Below are positions 40,613 to 53,100 of a stretch of DNA of 64,000 bases, piece by piece (positions within the stretch are counted from its first letter, which is position 1; the number at the start of each line of letters is the position of its first letter). Source of the DNA: Physcomitrium patens (taxonomy: Eukaryota > Streptophyta > Bryopsida > Funariales > Funariaceae); contig NC_037272.1 of assembly GCF_000002425.4 (NCBI RefSeq), positions 873,621 through 937,620 on the forward strand, read 5' to 3'. The position numbers and the translations under genes are program-made. The notes under the pieces were generated by a model, which ran no database searches, was not told the origin of the DNA, and saw only the letters and a program-made list of their open reading frames with translations.

Positions 40613-41063
40613 CGTCACTACAAAAAGGATATTTGTAATTAGAAGTTTATAATTATTTACATACCTTTAATTTCTCGCAATTGTATTTGTAATAATTATG
40701 GTAAAGAAAATGATGTGAGAGTTTCTATTTATATACAAAGTGAATATGCAAGAAGATGAATGGAACAATTAGTCAATTATGGAAATGTGATTATTGAGGT
40801 GATTAGCTCGAGGTATAGGAAGTCGACAATCCTCTTGATCATTTCCTTGTGGAGTGTTATTTAGGCGTTCAGTGATTGTTGCACTTACAATTTTGTAGTG
40901 ATTGTCTGAAGATTTTCTTTTTCTTTTTTTGCAGATTGACCTCGGGTAATAGGGCAAGAGCTTAAGAGAGTTTTTTTGTTTTTTGGTGCTTACAGTTTTT
41001 TATTTTTTTGATTTATTTTTTTGATTTATTTTTTTGATTTTTGATTTTGCTAGTTAGGACTTG
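40341..41063. other. AT-rich spacer left of Copia element 2
   Basis: It holds (AT)n tracts at 40,497-40,520 and 40,583-40,611 and a short TTTTTTTGATTTA repeat near 40,995-41,045. No gene is seen. Confidence 0.5.
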
Positions 41064-41068
41064 GAACT

Positions 41069-41284
41069 TATTGAGAATGTTTTAGGAAAAGAGAGACAAT
41101 AGTAGCTAGAAGTAATATGCACACATATGTAAACACATACTCAAAAAGTGAGTTTATTGATAAGGTTATATCTCTTATACAAAGAAAAAGGGAGGAGATA
41201 AACAATTTCTCCTTACTACATTCCAAACACTATAGCTATAATAAATAGTATGGAGAGTATCGGCTACATTTAATGCTCTCAACA
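41069..41284 (-). repeat. Copia 2 3' LTR
   Basis: A 216-bp LTR. On the coding strand it is preceded by a purine-rich tract (complement of 41,285-41,296). It matches 46,906-47,103. Confidence 0.88.
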
Positions 41285-41466
41285 CTCTTCCTTACTCATC
41301 ATAATATTTATATGCATAGAATTATAATCTATACTTTTTTGTAATCTTATAAGATCAACAACTGTTGTCACATTAAAATCTTATCTAAGATAATCTTATT
41401 ATATTTAAAGACAAAACCATAGATAAAAGAAAAAGAGTACAATATTATTTGAAGAATTTATTAACT

Positions 41467-44400
41467 TTATTGCTCAAGAAAAGTAAGTCCGCATATCAAT
41501 GCCATAAGTAAGTTGGCAATAGTTGCACAAAGAAAGAGCTTTGATAAATAGATCAGCAAGGTTATTTGTAAATTTAATTTTTTGATTTTAAGTACTTCAT
41601 CAATAACCAAGTCATGGATATAACTAAAATACTTTGAATCAATATGCTTTATCATTTCTCCTTTAATGAAACTAATTTGTATCTGTGTAAGACAAGTGCT
41701 ATTATTTTCATACAAGATAGTTAGAGAATCATCATATGAAAGTCCATAGGTTGGCTGAATGAATTTATCAATTGATCGCAATCAAATGTATTCCTAAGAT
41801 TCTTCATATATTGCAATAATTTTTATATGGTTGGATGAAGTTACAGTTATAGTTTATTTCATTAATTTTCATGATATTGCAGCTCTATGTCTTAAGAATA
41901 TATAGCCTATTTGAGGTAGTTGTTGAAATATCAAATTTATATCCTACATGAGAATATTCAACCAAGTTTGGATTTGTAGATCGTGAGTAGTATAATCTCA
42001 AATCTTTAGTACATTTTAAATAACGTAGTAAATATTTGATGCCATTTTCAATGTCATAATATTGGACTTGCATTGTGTCTTGCAAGAATACTAATTACGA
42101 ATGTAATATTTGGTTTTGAATATGTTGCTAAATATAAATGTATTCCAATTGCTGCAAGATATGGAAATTGCTCTCATAATATTTCATCTTCTTCTCTACA
42201 TAAACGGTTTGGATTATGACTATTATAACTACATTCAATCATTGGTGTGGATAACGAAAAAGCATCAATCATATTGAATCTTTGTAAGATTCATCTAACA
42301 TATGTTAGTTGGTAAAAAAAAATACTACCATCTATGAGATGCATAATCTGAAGATCAATACAAAAAGTTATTTTTCCTAGCATTTTCATCTCAAATTCAT
42401 ATATAAGTAGGTTAGTAGCTACAACTCATGTAGATCTAGTACCTACTAGGTTAAGATCATCAACATATACAATGATGATCACAAAACTAAGTTTATGTTA
42501 TTTGATAAATGAATAAGGACTTAGTGGATCACTAACAAACTTATTTATAATTAAATAAACTTGGAGACATTGATACCACATGCGTCTAAATTGTTTTAGA
42601 CTATATAGGATCTTTTGTAATTTAATATGACATTATCATCCTAGAGTAGGTGCATTTTGAGTTTGTGTTTCCAAACTAGGTGGAAATTTCATATAAATAT
42701 CTGTATCAAGTGAACTATACAAATATATAGATACTACATCCATAAAACTATCACAAAAATACACATATAAATCAATAATAACTTATATGATTTAGATAAA
42801 AGTAAATAAAAGAAGGTTAATTCCATAAAATTATCTATATAAGCTTTATAGACACTGCTTTGACTTTATAGGCGTCTTTAATTGACTTTATAGATTAGAA
42901 ATATGATCAACAAGTTGGACATATGCCATATATGTTGGTAGTTTGAAGAACAAACTAACTATGTAACCCACATGTAAAAAACTTGCCTTATAAACTAAGG
43001 CATGTGTCTTACAAAACCAAGACATGTTAGAGGTCCTATAGAACATTATTACATAGCTCCTAATTAGATAATATATATAGAGACAAGAGTGAAGTCTTCT
43101 TCACTCTTATCAATTCTTTTCTTGCTTCTAATCTAGATTTAAGAGTCTCTAGTTTCCTTGTCTTTTGGCAATAGCCATTCCATTTTCTTTTTAATATACA
43201 TATTACTTTATTGTTATTTTGTTACTTTTCTTTTAACACAAATTTTTCAGGTTTATGCATCTTCTTCGAGTTCATGTCCTTGATAGAGATACATTTCAAG
43301 GGTGGCATGAACTTCCATTCCAATAATATATCAAAATGTAATTGAATCCATGACTAAAAAATATATAGATTTATAATCAATGTCAAATCGTTGAGTAAAT
43401 CCTTGAGCATCAAGACAAGCTTTATAGCAAACTATTTGATCTTTAGTATCTTGCTTATGTACTAACACTATTTTATATTCCATAGGATGAGAAGTAAGAG
43501 TGTCCACAATTGGACCAAAGACTTTCATATTACATAAAGAAGCATATTTCTCCTCGATGGCAATTTTCTATTTTAACCAGTCAAAGTGATGCATAGCTTC
43601 TTGAATTGTTTTGATATTCATAATATTCTTTCTTATAAAAAAAAGAGCTTCTACCATCATGAATGTAAATAATTCATTTATTATAATAGATAGTCTATCC
43701 CAAAGGTCATTTATAGCACAATATAGAATAGATAATTTTGTATTCAACTTGATTTTATTCCTCCTAATCTTAAGATTTTCTATTGGATGAGGTGAAGGTA
43801 TAATGTGTATGGACATATTGTCATTAATTGATGGTCCTATAGGTTTAGTAGAAACTTCCACAAAAACAATACCAAAATCACCACATGTTATAGCTTTCTT
43901 CTTTTGTGGTTGCTTATCTGGCTCATGAATCCTTTTGATTGCTGATGTTTTAAACTGAGGTATATTTCTTAGTGATAATGTAATGTGAGTGTATTTATTC
44001 TGAGCTTTATTAATTGAAATTCTTATAATCCAAGGTACATCATTGAAGCCATTAAGTGTTTCATTTGCAATCCGTTTTAGATACAAAATCTTTGCAACTT
44101 CACTTTTAGTCAAAGATATTTTAGGATCAGGATTCATTGTAAATATTTTTGGTACTCTAAATGTAAGCATTATATATATTTTTTTATTAAATATTCTTTC
44201 TTGAAGAGATGGAAATATGTTCTCTTTAAAATGAAAATTTTAAAAATGTGCTTATAATTATGTGCCAATTGATGGATCAATTATACAAATAATATTTGAT
44301 CAATCAAAACCAACATATATGCCTTCTTGTCAATGAGCTGTGATGGTATGCCATTGAGGTTCTAGTACTCGAACCCAAGTACAGCAACCAAACATCTCTA

Positions 44401-46530
44401 GATGAAATATATTTGGAACACAACCTAAAATGAGGACTTGTGGTGTAATAATTTCAAGACAAGAAGGACATAGGCATATTAATGTTGCAGCATGTAAAAT
44501 TATATGATCCCACATAGATGCATATAAAATTATATAAAGAAGGAGTGGTAAGGTAATGAATTCTATATGCTTTATAAATGACTCTGCAAGTTCATTTTGA
44601 GCATGTTCATATGGAATACAATATGTCAATTCAATCCTTGTTGTACTACCATAGTCTTCAAAGGACTTTAATATAAATTCTTTTGCATTATTTATACGCA
44701 ATGTTTTGATAGTATAATCAAAAAAATATGCTTGAAAACAAATAAGCATAGATATAAGATTAGCAAATACCATGTTTCGAGATGATAATAATGAAACATA
44801 TGATTGTTTATTTGATGCATGAATAAAGACCAAAAAATAACAAAATGGTCCAAATATTGGATTAATAGAACCACAAATATCACCATGCAATCTTTCAAGC
44901 ATTGGAGGTAATTCTTGTAGAAGTTTTCAAATTAAAGGCCTAGCAATCATCTTGCTTTGCATACATGCATAACATAATTCCATAAAATTTGCATCTATAG
45001 ATCTTAAATTATATCCAATTATAAATGGAATTAACTTTCAAAATAATGTAGATCTTGGATGTCCCAATCATCCATGCCAAAGAGAAATGTGACTCTCTGT
45101 CATAAATGATGTAAAATTAAATATAATAGGAGGCCAGATTGCAATCTAGTATAAACCATTTGTCACAATAAAGGTTTTTTTTACAATTTTATAGTACTCT
45201 TCAAGAATCAAAACCTCTTGTCCATCTAAAATTGCAATTGACATGTGATAATTATTGGCACATACATCTATGTAGCTAATCAAACTCAGAGATGCTAAGG
45301 GTACAAACATTGCATATTTATATTTTATGATAAAGTCCGCAAGTAATTTTACCATCATTTTTCCATCTTGAAAATAAAATTTATTTGTTCCAGCTATAGA
45401 CATCAAATTTTTAGTTTGTCAAGTTGAAGATTTTTCAATAAAAAACCATCTATCTCATAAGATAGTATGTGTTGTTGCAAAATCAATGAGTGCATCATTT
45501 GATTCATTATTAGAAGTTTTATCATTCATATAAGTCTCTAAATCATCAATACCGATTGAATCCATGGACTCATCTATGGTATAAACTTCACAAGCCTCAG
45601 CTTGAAGTTTCTTATTTTCTTGGAACATTTTAACAAAGTATTCTGAAGTATGACACATATGCATCAAATATCCAATTATTACACACTTACAGCAAGAATA
45701 CATCTTTGATTTTTATTTTCTATTAAAATAAATTATAGGACATTTATGCTTTTCATATGGGTGGAAATGGTCACGATCATGACTGACTTGGTACTTATGA
45801 GTATTTTTTTCATGTTTGTATAATTATTTTTTAGACTTTGGAATATTAAATGCACAAGATTTTGGAACCATGGTTCCAATAGGATAAGCTTCTGCATTAC
45901 GTAAGAATAGCTCATTTTGTTTCTCCATAAGAAGTAGATAGGACATGAGATCAAGATGACTCTAAAATTTCATATTCCTATATTGTTGTTCAAGTACAGC
46001 AAATGCAGAAGGAAATGTAGAGAGAGTTTTCTCAATCATTTCTTCTTCAAAGATGCTTTGTTCATATAATCGTAGTTATGAAATAATTCAATACATTTCA
46101 CTATTGAAAGCATTTAAATTTAAAAAATCCAAGGCATGTAAATATGTTCAATCATGATGTGCACATGGAAGGAAAATAGACTTTTGATGATCAAACCTAG
46201 ATTTAAGATTCTTCCAAAACTTGGCTGGATCTTCCATTTTAAAATATTGATGTTATAATGCATGTACAAGATGTCAATAAAGGAAAAGAAGTGCTTTTCA
46301 ACAAATAGCAATAAGAATTGAAGTATTTATAATAGGAGATTCTTCAAACAAAATTGCATCCAATAGTTGTTCAACAAATAAATTTACTTTGCCATTTTTG
46401 TCCATAATAGATAGTTGTTTCCATCACTAGCCAATGGTAGAAATAGAAGAGCTTGAAAATGTTGGGATGTAGTGGTGATAGTTGGAAATATAGTAGAAGT
46501 AGTTGAGGTTGTTGAAGCACTCATTATAAA
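41467..46530 (-). pseudogene. Copia 2 gag-pol polyprotein, interrupted
   Basis: Read on the minus strand across frames. Gag begins near 46,524 (MSAS) with a DGNNYLLWTKM motif. A zinc knuckle near 45,660-45,700 reads CCKCVIIGY, its His replaced by Tyr. Protease DFATTHTIL (near 45,460) has lost the DSG triplet. The integrase core (44,902-44,330) shows HGDICG, an Asn in place of the second Asp (LRINNAKEF) and the final Glu region AQNELAESF. RT starts YKIVLVHKQD and QGFTQRFDIDY (43,470-43,380). It is split by the solo LTR, then resumes with FMDVVSIYLYSSLDT and an intact YVDD box near 42,450-42,470. RNase H-like sequence follows (42,085-41,470). Confidence 0.85.
42748..43285 (+). repeat. Solo LTR of the Gypsy family inside Copia 2
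   Basis: About 538 bp colinear with the Gypsy LTRs at 11,872-12,414 and 5,898-6,504: shared blocks include the GTAGTTTG/GGTAGCTT region, AAACTTGCCTTATAA, TATATATAGAGACAAGAGTGAAG and the end CATCTTCTTCGAGTTC. No Gypsy internal sequence adjoins it, so it is a solo LTR. Copia RT codons run up to both sides. The left boundary is uncertain by a few bases and no clean target duplication survives. Confidence 0.8.
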
Positions 46531-46905
46531 TAAATCTGTGAATAAAAATACAAGTTCAAGTAGAAAAGGTTGAGTATAATGCACCTTAAAATGTAAAGCC
46601 AAATAGAATGATAAAGTTGAAACTTGAAATCAAAAAAGTTAAAAAAAATTAAGATTTTTTATTTTTTATTTTTATTTTTTATGTAAACAAAAATAAAGTA
46701 TGCAATGGACTATAGCAAGGTGCGGCAATTTGTTGCAAGAGTACAATAGCAGCAACACATGACAGCAACAGCAACAACAATAACATAAGACAACAACAAC
46801 AACGATAGAAGAAGAAGAAAAAAATTGATAAGAAAACAAAGGATAAAGTGCACATAAGTTTTAAAAAACCAAGGCTAGAGTATAAGAGCAATTGTGCTAA
46901 TAATG

Positions 46906-47138
46906 TATTGAGAATGTTTTAGAGTAAGAGAGACAAAATCAGCTAGAAGTAATATGCATACATATATAAATACACACACAAGAAGTGAGTTTATTGATAG
47001 AGTTATATCTCGTATACAAAGAGAAGGGGAGAAGATAAACAATGTCTCCTTATTACATTCCAAACACTACGAAGAGAGCTGGCTACATTTAATGCTCTCA
47101 ACAATGACGAGAGCTGGATACATTTAATACTCTCAACA
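46906..47138 (-). repeat. Copia 2 5' LTR with a 35-bp terminal duplication
   Basis: Matches the other LTR up to 47,103. The last 35 bp (47,104-47,138: GAGAGCTGGATACATTTAAT and CTCTCAACA) repeat the preceding LTR end. The target duplication follows the outer copy, so the duplication is part of the inserted element. Confidence 0.85.
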
Positions 47139-47730
47139 GAACTATCAGGCCCACCCCCGAGCTGTGTAGGCCCACTTCCGGCCTGTTGCCCCTGCGACTG
47201 CGCAGTCGCATTCTGCTCCCTGCTCCTCAGCCTCTACATCCATCTCTCGGTACATAGTTGGTAGGCTCTGGCCGCGTGTAAGTGGTAGGAGGAGATGCTC
47301 GTCGTCGAGGGGTGCTTCATGATCGCGGCCACGGGTATGATTGCGTTTTCGGGCGCCAATCGCAATTTCGTGTTTGTGCTTGATTTGGTCGTGCGTGAGA
47401 GGTTATGCTTTGTGCTTGATTTGGTCGTGCGTGAGAGGTTATGCTTTGTGCTTGTGTCATCCATGCCTTTCTCTATAGAGAATTCCGTTTGGCTGGAGCT
47501 GGAGTTGAGAAGGATTTAGTACTCGTGAATAGGTCAAGTGCCACTCGACAATGAATCAATTCTCGGGGTGGATGTTGAGAGAAAGAACTGCGAGGGGGCG
47601 AGACAGTGGTAGAATGCTGTCTGGTTTTAAAAACAAGATGTGAGAGATGGAATGGTCGCGGTCGACTTGTTCCCGAGGATTTTTCAGCTGACAATCGGTC
47701 TCAGGACTTTTCTGTGGTGGAATTCAATAG
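47139..47730 (+). other. Upstream region or lost 5' exon of the DprA-like gene
   Basis: GC-rich sequence right of Copia 2. An ATG at 47,295 opens a 74-codon frame that includes a 36-bp tandem repeat. It could be a 5' leader or a former transit-peptide exon, but no convincing splice junction links it to the conserved exon at 47,731. Confidence 0.4.
47373..47455 (+). repeat. 36-bp tandem repeat, 2.3 units
   Basis: Two perfect 36-bp units (47,373-47,408 and 47,409-47,444) and an 11-bp partial third. The period is a multiple of three, so each unit adds the same 12 residues (LDLVVRERLCFV) to the frame opened at 47,295. Confidence 0.9.
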
Positions 47731-48939
47731 GGGCGTGTGGAGTTCCGGGCGCAAGGATGCGATGGTGATGTTCAGGCTTTCGATGATTCGAAAAGACCCG
47801 ATGAATTGTGGAGAGCTTACGCCTTTGGCGACGAACTTCCCACGCAAGTCGATGCTGTTACCCAAGGCACGCAGATTGTACAAACGGAGTACAAAGCGAC
47901 TCCAGATTTAGATTATTTACAGGTCAGTGCTCTTACCTCTTTTGCATCCGATCTGTGAAAGCTCCGTTCTCTTTCTAGAAATCACAAGTTGTAGGTAAAA
48001 AATTCATTCATCAGCAGAGAGTGTCAATGTACACTTGCAGTTTGTAAATTGGATTTCTATTTGTATGTGACGAAATTTCTTCTTTGTTTATGTTTATTTA
48101 GGTAGGTTCTATTTTGCAGCACCCTCATTCATGTGCTTTGTTTTCAGGAACTCCTAGCTATTCAACAGAATGGACCAAGGGCAATCGGGTTTTTCGGTAC
48201 TCGGAACATGGGGTTTATGCACCAGCAACTTATTGAAATTCTCAGCTATGCAATGGTAATCGCGGTGAGTATGCATGTCCTACTGTTGTTTATGTATTAT
48301 TTCCATTTTACGAATGTTTCTTTACCTATGTGGAGTTCCCTACTTGAGGATTCAATGGGAGAGAAGTGCGACTGTTTTACCTCAAGCTTTCAAGGTCCTG
48401 TTATATTTCTGGCTTAAAAGTGTGGGGAGTATTGTGCATAATGAAATTGCTTTGACGCCCATTTTGCATGTTGTTGCATCCCAGGTTAAAAATGTTTTGG
48501 AAATGCCTCACAATGACCACTTGCCGCTAATTGAGGCTAGCAGGTAATCGTGTTTCAGATTGTCTTAGATTCTGAGTGCGCTAATCCCTTAGTTCTGTTT
48601 CATTAGGTACAGAGGATCATAATTATTTTCATAATTGCCCACAGGAAGACAAACTTTGGCAACATGTGCGATTCCTACTTTTTGATATGCAGTAATATGA
48701 TATTAAACCAGTGACGATTTTATCACCTGCTGACTACTTTAATTGGTTTGTTTGCAGACTTTGTAACATGGACATTTTATCGTATGTGCAACAAGTCATT
48801 TGCTTTGCTTTTTCATGACAGCAAGTTGTTAATGGAGACCTGCAGTGAAGCCAAGAGTATGCGGAAAATTGTCACTCTCTTCTACTTAAAGGAACTCAAA
48901 TATATGATTAAGCTCATTCAAAAGCTTTTGTTTAGATAG
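47731..48939 (+). pseudogene. Decayed DprA-like Rossmann/SLOG-fold gene
   Basis: Exons follow the plant/cyanobacterial family often annotated as DNA recombination-mediator protein A-like; the function in plants is not established. Exon a ends at 47,922 (TEYKATPDLDYLQ). Exon b is 48,148-48,264 (GPRAIGFFGTRNMGFMHQQ, the glycine-rich nucleotide-binding segment). Exon c is 48,485-48,543 (VLEMPHNDHLPLIEAS) and exon d starts at 48,758 (LCNMDILSYVQQVICFAF). The conserved segment expected between b and c, with the YTSGASGTNAAV-type loop, is missing; only a scrap resembling its end (ATVLPQAFK, 48,368-48,394) remains. In exon d one extra T (48,809-48,813) shifts the frame and gives a TGA at 48,816; after the shift similarity resumes (HDSKLLMETC, IVTLFYL). 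An in-frame stop at 47,728 and lack of an ATG leave the start unknown. Confidence 0.7.
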
Positions 48940-50177
48940 TAAACTTGTAGAAGATAGCCAATTGTTTATTCAAGTGTATGAAGATCCGATGTTTGGTAAA
49001 CCTTGTAGGGTTATCAGGAGGCGTTCCATGCTTCTAGAATCACCATTTTTTTTTTTTTTTTTTTTTTTGTTTTCCAATTGCTAAGAAATAAAATGGTATA
49101 TGTTAAGGAATGTCCGAAGTTTTCAACGTCTCACAGCATCTAGCATGGAGACTCAATTGTTTTCGTCTGCGAATTCTTGGAATTTTCAGTCTGTATGATT
49201 TCAAAGTGTTTCTGCACTGATAGCAATAATTAAAAAACAAAATGTAGCTCTGAGAGCGCTTTCATGTAGTAACCCTATCTGTCTTTCCCTGCACTGTGAA
49301 CAGATATTTAGCGTTTCACATCAAAGTATACTTGCTGCTGTTCTGAGCAGTATCGACCTTTCTTGACTTGGGCGTATGTTTTGGAAAATCTTGAGACAGC
49401 TTTCTTACAGTTAATTGTGCAATTTCATCTTACGGTCTCGCGTGAAGTACACCCTTTCCACATTCAAACTGAATTTTGTCTCTCCACAGGCACAACGTGA
49501 CTGAACGTTGTGGCTCCGCATGTTCCTGAATTAGGTAAAGTCGAAATCTCCCAAATTTGGCACCTTCCGGCTAAATTTTGCGTTTACAACTGATGCACTT
49601 CCAATACTTACTAACGTGTATAGGTGGATCAGCCACGGTGGCCAGCTAGTGGGGTCCACCACCGCGTCTTCCTTCTCACGGCCGGAGCATTGTGGTGGGT
49701 ACTGTGACCGCGGAATGTTTAGTGCAGCAGAACCTAACGATGTCCTTCACTAGATTCCTTTTTCACAGCCCAATCAACCAATTGCGACATATCCCTGGCA
49801 GAATCGAGTGTTTACATGCTGTGGGTACGTGGTATTTCATTTGTTTCCCGCATGTTTTGAATTTCTCTACCCTCAATCTGTGGAGGTCGTCTCAGTGGGT
49901 TTCGGTGAAGATTTAATCTGCTTCCTTAGCTGTTTGTACGGGAGAGCTTTACAGATTAGTGTGGTGTTTTGTTGCAAATAAGAACGAGTTGTGTGAAACT
50001 CAGCGCGAGCAGACAGGTTTGAGCTTTGTGAGAAGCATTTCAGGAAGTCAATGAGTTGATCCTGTTCAATTTGGATGCAGGATATAATTTGAGCAGAAGC
50101 GAGGTGGTGCGGGTGGTTGTGTGCAAGTTTGGGGATTATCATCGAAATCTCTCAATCACGTTACTAGTTTGAAGGTT
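48940..50177 (+). other. Spacer and GPN2 5' leader
   Basis: There is no convincing gene. It holds a T23 run (about 49,046-49,068). The last few hundred bases before 50,178 have gene-like GC and probably include the GPN2 promoter and leader. A frame at 49,692-49,916 matches nothing known. Confidence 0.45.
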
Positions 50178-53100
50178 ATGGTGTTTGGGCAGATTGTGAT
50201 CGGGCCCGCGGGCTCCGGGAAGACTACCTATTGCAATGGCATGGCTCAATTCCTTCACCTGATTGGCAGGTTTGCAACTCAATGCTTCATATTCTGCTTT
50301 GGAACGAACACTAAGATAAACTTACACATGGGCCTGAATGGTTTTTTAGATTTCTTGGTGCAAGATTCTGATGATTTGAGTTTTTATCGACCTCTCTGTG
50401 AATTAGGGTTTTAGGTTTTGGGTTTTGGGTTTGCGATACATGATAGTTTGAAACTTAGCATTTGAAGGGGATGGTTGAGTTAGAATATTTTTCTGCTGCT
50501 TCTCCGTGCAGAAAGACTGCAGTCATCAATCTGGATCCGGCAAATGACAACCTCCCGTATCCTTATGTTTTTATGATGAATATGACCTTGTTTTTAACGT
50601 CGAGTGTTTTTCTTTAGCAGCCTAGTTTTTGAAAGTCTAGAGAATAAGTATTGTAATTCATCAAGGGCGTTGTGTAGTTTTGAAGAACTATTCTTGATTA
50701 CGTTATGGGAGCATCCAGTTGGATCCCTGACCAAGTTAGATACGAGTGTGCCGTCAACATTGAAGACCTTGTCAAGCTGGAGGATGTGATGTCTCAGTAC
50801 GATCTTGGACCAAATGGAGGTAATTTTTTTCTTAGCGAAAACGTGACATCTAATCTATTCGGTTATACGAGGACCGAATATGGTCGGATGGATCACGCAT
50901 GCCAGTAGCAATCCTAGCAAAGCTTCATTGATCTAGTGATCTCGGCAAGTAAATCTTCAGGTGTGAAGGGTTAATATACGTTTGCAGTATTTATCGTGAG
51001 TGAAGCTGTTTAGGGTTCGAGTTTGCGTCGGCAGTGGAGAAGTTAAGCGTTTAACTTTCGCCCTTGTGTCACCAATTAACATAATCTTTACTTGTCAGTG
51101 GAGGTAGCTTGCGTGTAATGAACTTTCGAATGTGGGCCTACTGCAGGACTTGTTTTCTGTATGGACTATCTTGAGAAGAACTTAGATTGGCTGCAGGAGA
51201 AGCTTCGACCGCTTATTAAAGGCAACGCGCTGATCTGAACTTGTCTATCAGTTGACTTGTGTGGTGTCAAAGTTTCTTTATTCATTGTTGGTGTTTGTAA
51301 CTGATTGCATTTCCTTTTTATGGAAGCCAATGGAACTACTTTGGAATTGTGTGTATGGCAACAGGGATAGAGTAGTCGTTGAACGTTTTGTTTAAGACAG
51401 CTTTTGTTTTCTCCATCATGCTAGGAAGTTCTAGTTAGTGGTTAGAATGGAAGTTTTAGTAATATTATTGCTATTTTACTGACAGGTTTCATTTCTAGGT
51501 TGAGGTTACTGTAACATCTTTTGTGGCTCTGGTGTTGCAGACCATTATCTTATATTCGACTTCCCTGGCCAAGTGGAGCTTTTTACGCTACATTCAAATG
51601 CAAAGAACGTGATATTAGAAATGGCGAATAAGTGGGACTATCGGGTGTGTTCCTTTTCCTATCTATCATTGTTTACTTCTACATAACTATTTTCTTTTTG
51701 GTTCGTCTATGATAACTGTGGGAGAAAGATATGTAAGTAATGATTGTGCGTACATATAATTCCTGATTTCACAATTTAAAAAAATGTGTAATTTTATGAT
51801 TTTGCCTTCCTTATGCAGCCTTGAATTTGCTGGTTGCAGCTCACAGCGGTTCATCTAGTAGATGCCCACCTATGCAGCGATCCTGGGAAATACGTATCTG
51901 CGCTTCTGGTATCTTTGTCTACTATGCTTCACTTAGAGCTTCCACATATCAACGTGTTGTCGAAGATTGATTTGATTGAAAGCTACGGCAAACTTGGTAA
52001 TTTTCCACTGTGCATCTGTTTTTCATACATCTTATAGCAATATTTTTTGTCCATTTATTGTTGCTATTGCTCACACTTGTGTACTATCCATGATCTTTTT
52101 CAGTACCATGAAGTAGGAAGCATTTGCTATTTTTTTATCTGAAGATAGATGCTTTTGAAATTACGCCGTCTTTTTAGTTTAGCCTCCCAGTTCACAGGGT
52201 TGATGACTTCGAAACTGGAGTGTGTTTTCTTTTTAATTGCATTACTGGAGCGTCAATGCACACCTGGTGTGAATTTTGTACAGACTAGGTTTTTCTGTCA
52301 ACAACAGGATGTGTTGATATCGTAATGATCGTTTATGACGTGAGATCGTTTATGACAGCTTTTAATTTGGACTTCTACACTGATGTTCAAGACCTCTCTT
52401 ATCTCCAAGGGTATTTGGATAGTGATCCAAGATCGGCCAAGTATAGGTACATCTCTGTCCTTTGTGTTGCATTTTTCTAGGTTGGCAACATCTCGAAAAG
52501 CGGTGTTGGGGATATAGGATTGTCGGTTGTGAATGTTCAACTTGTGATTTCGTTCGTTAATACCCCCTGTGGGTTTGTTAGCGTATGCAAAGCGTAAACA
52601 TCTTTGATATACTTTGGTGATATTGTGAACTGCAATTGTGTATTGGTTCCGTTCCAGGAAGTTGACGAAGGAGTTATGTGAAGTTGTAGAGGACTATGGT
52701 CTTGTGAGCTTTACAACATTAAATATACAGGTCTGTAACTATTCCTCACTTTTGAGCAGGCTTTATTTGGGATTAGGGTTTCGGTTCAGCAAGATTTCCC
52801 CACATCAGTAAGAAGTTTAAAGGCCTCGAGGCCACTAAATGTAATTCATTGTGCTCATGTATCCGTTAGAGCCGTGTAGTTATCCTTTTTTGTAATGCTG
52901 TCAATAACGTGCATGTTATGAAATCGTAGTCGGCTTTTCTGCTGGTTCCTTGGTATCATGTCGAAATCTCTTTTGAAGTGCATTTCTCATCGCATGGATT
53001 TTCTTTGGTTTTTTATTTACAGGATAAGGAAAGCGTGATGGATCTTTTGAGGATAATTGACAAAAGCAACGGCTATGTCTTCAGAGGAATTGAGGGTAAC

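Larger units (their letters stand above)
41069..47138 (-). mobile_element. Copia LTR retrotransposon 2, decayed, minus strand
   Basis: Bounded by a perfect 5-bp duplication GAACT (41,064-41,068 and 47,139-47,143). On the minus strand the LTRs run from TGTTGAGAG to TTCTCAATA with matching inverted ends. From high to low coordinates the domains are gag, zinc knuckle, protease, integrase, RT, RNase H. A solo Gypsy LTR interrupts RT. Many stops and frameshifts make it inactive. The 47,138 end lies only about 600 bp from the decayed DprA-like gene. Confidence 0.9.
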
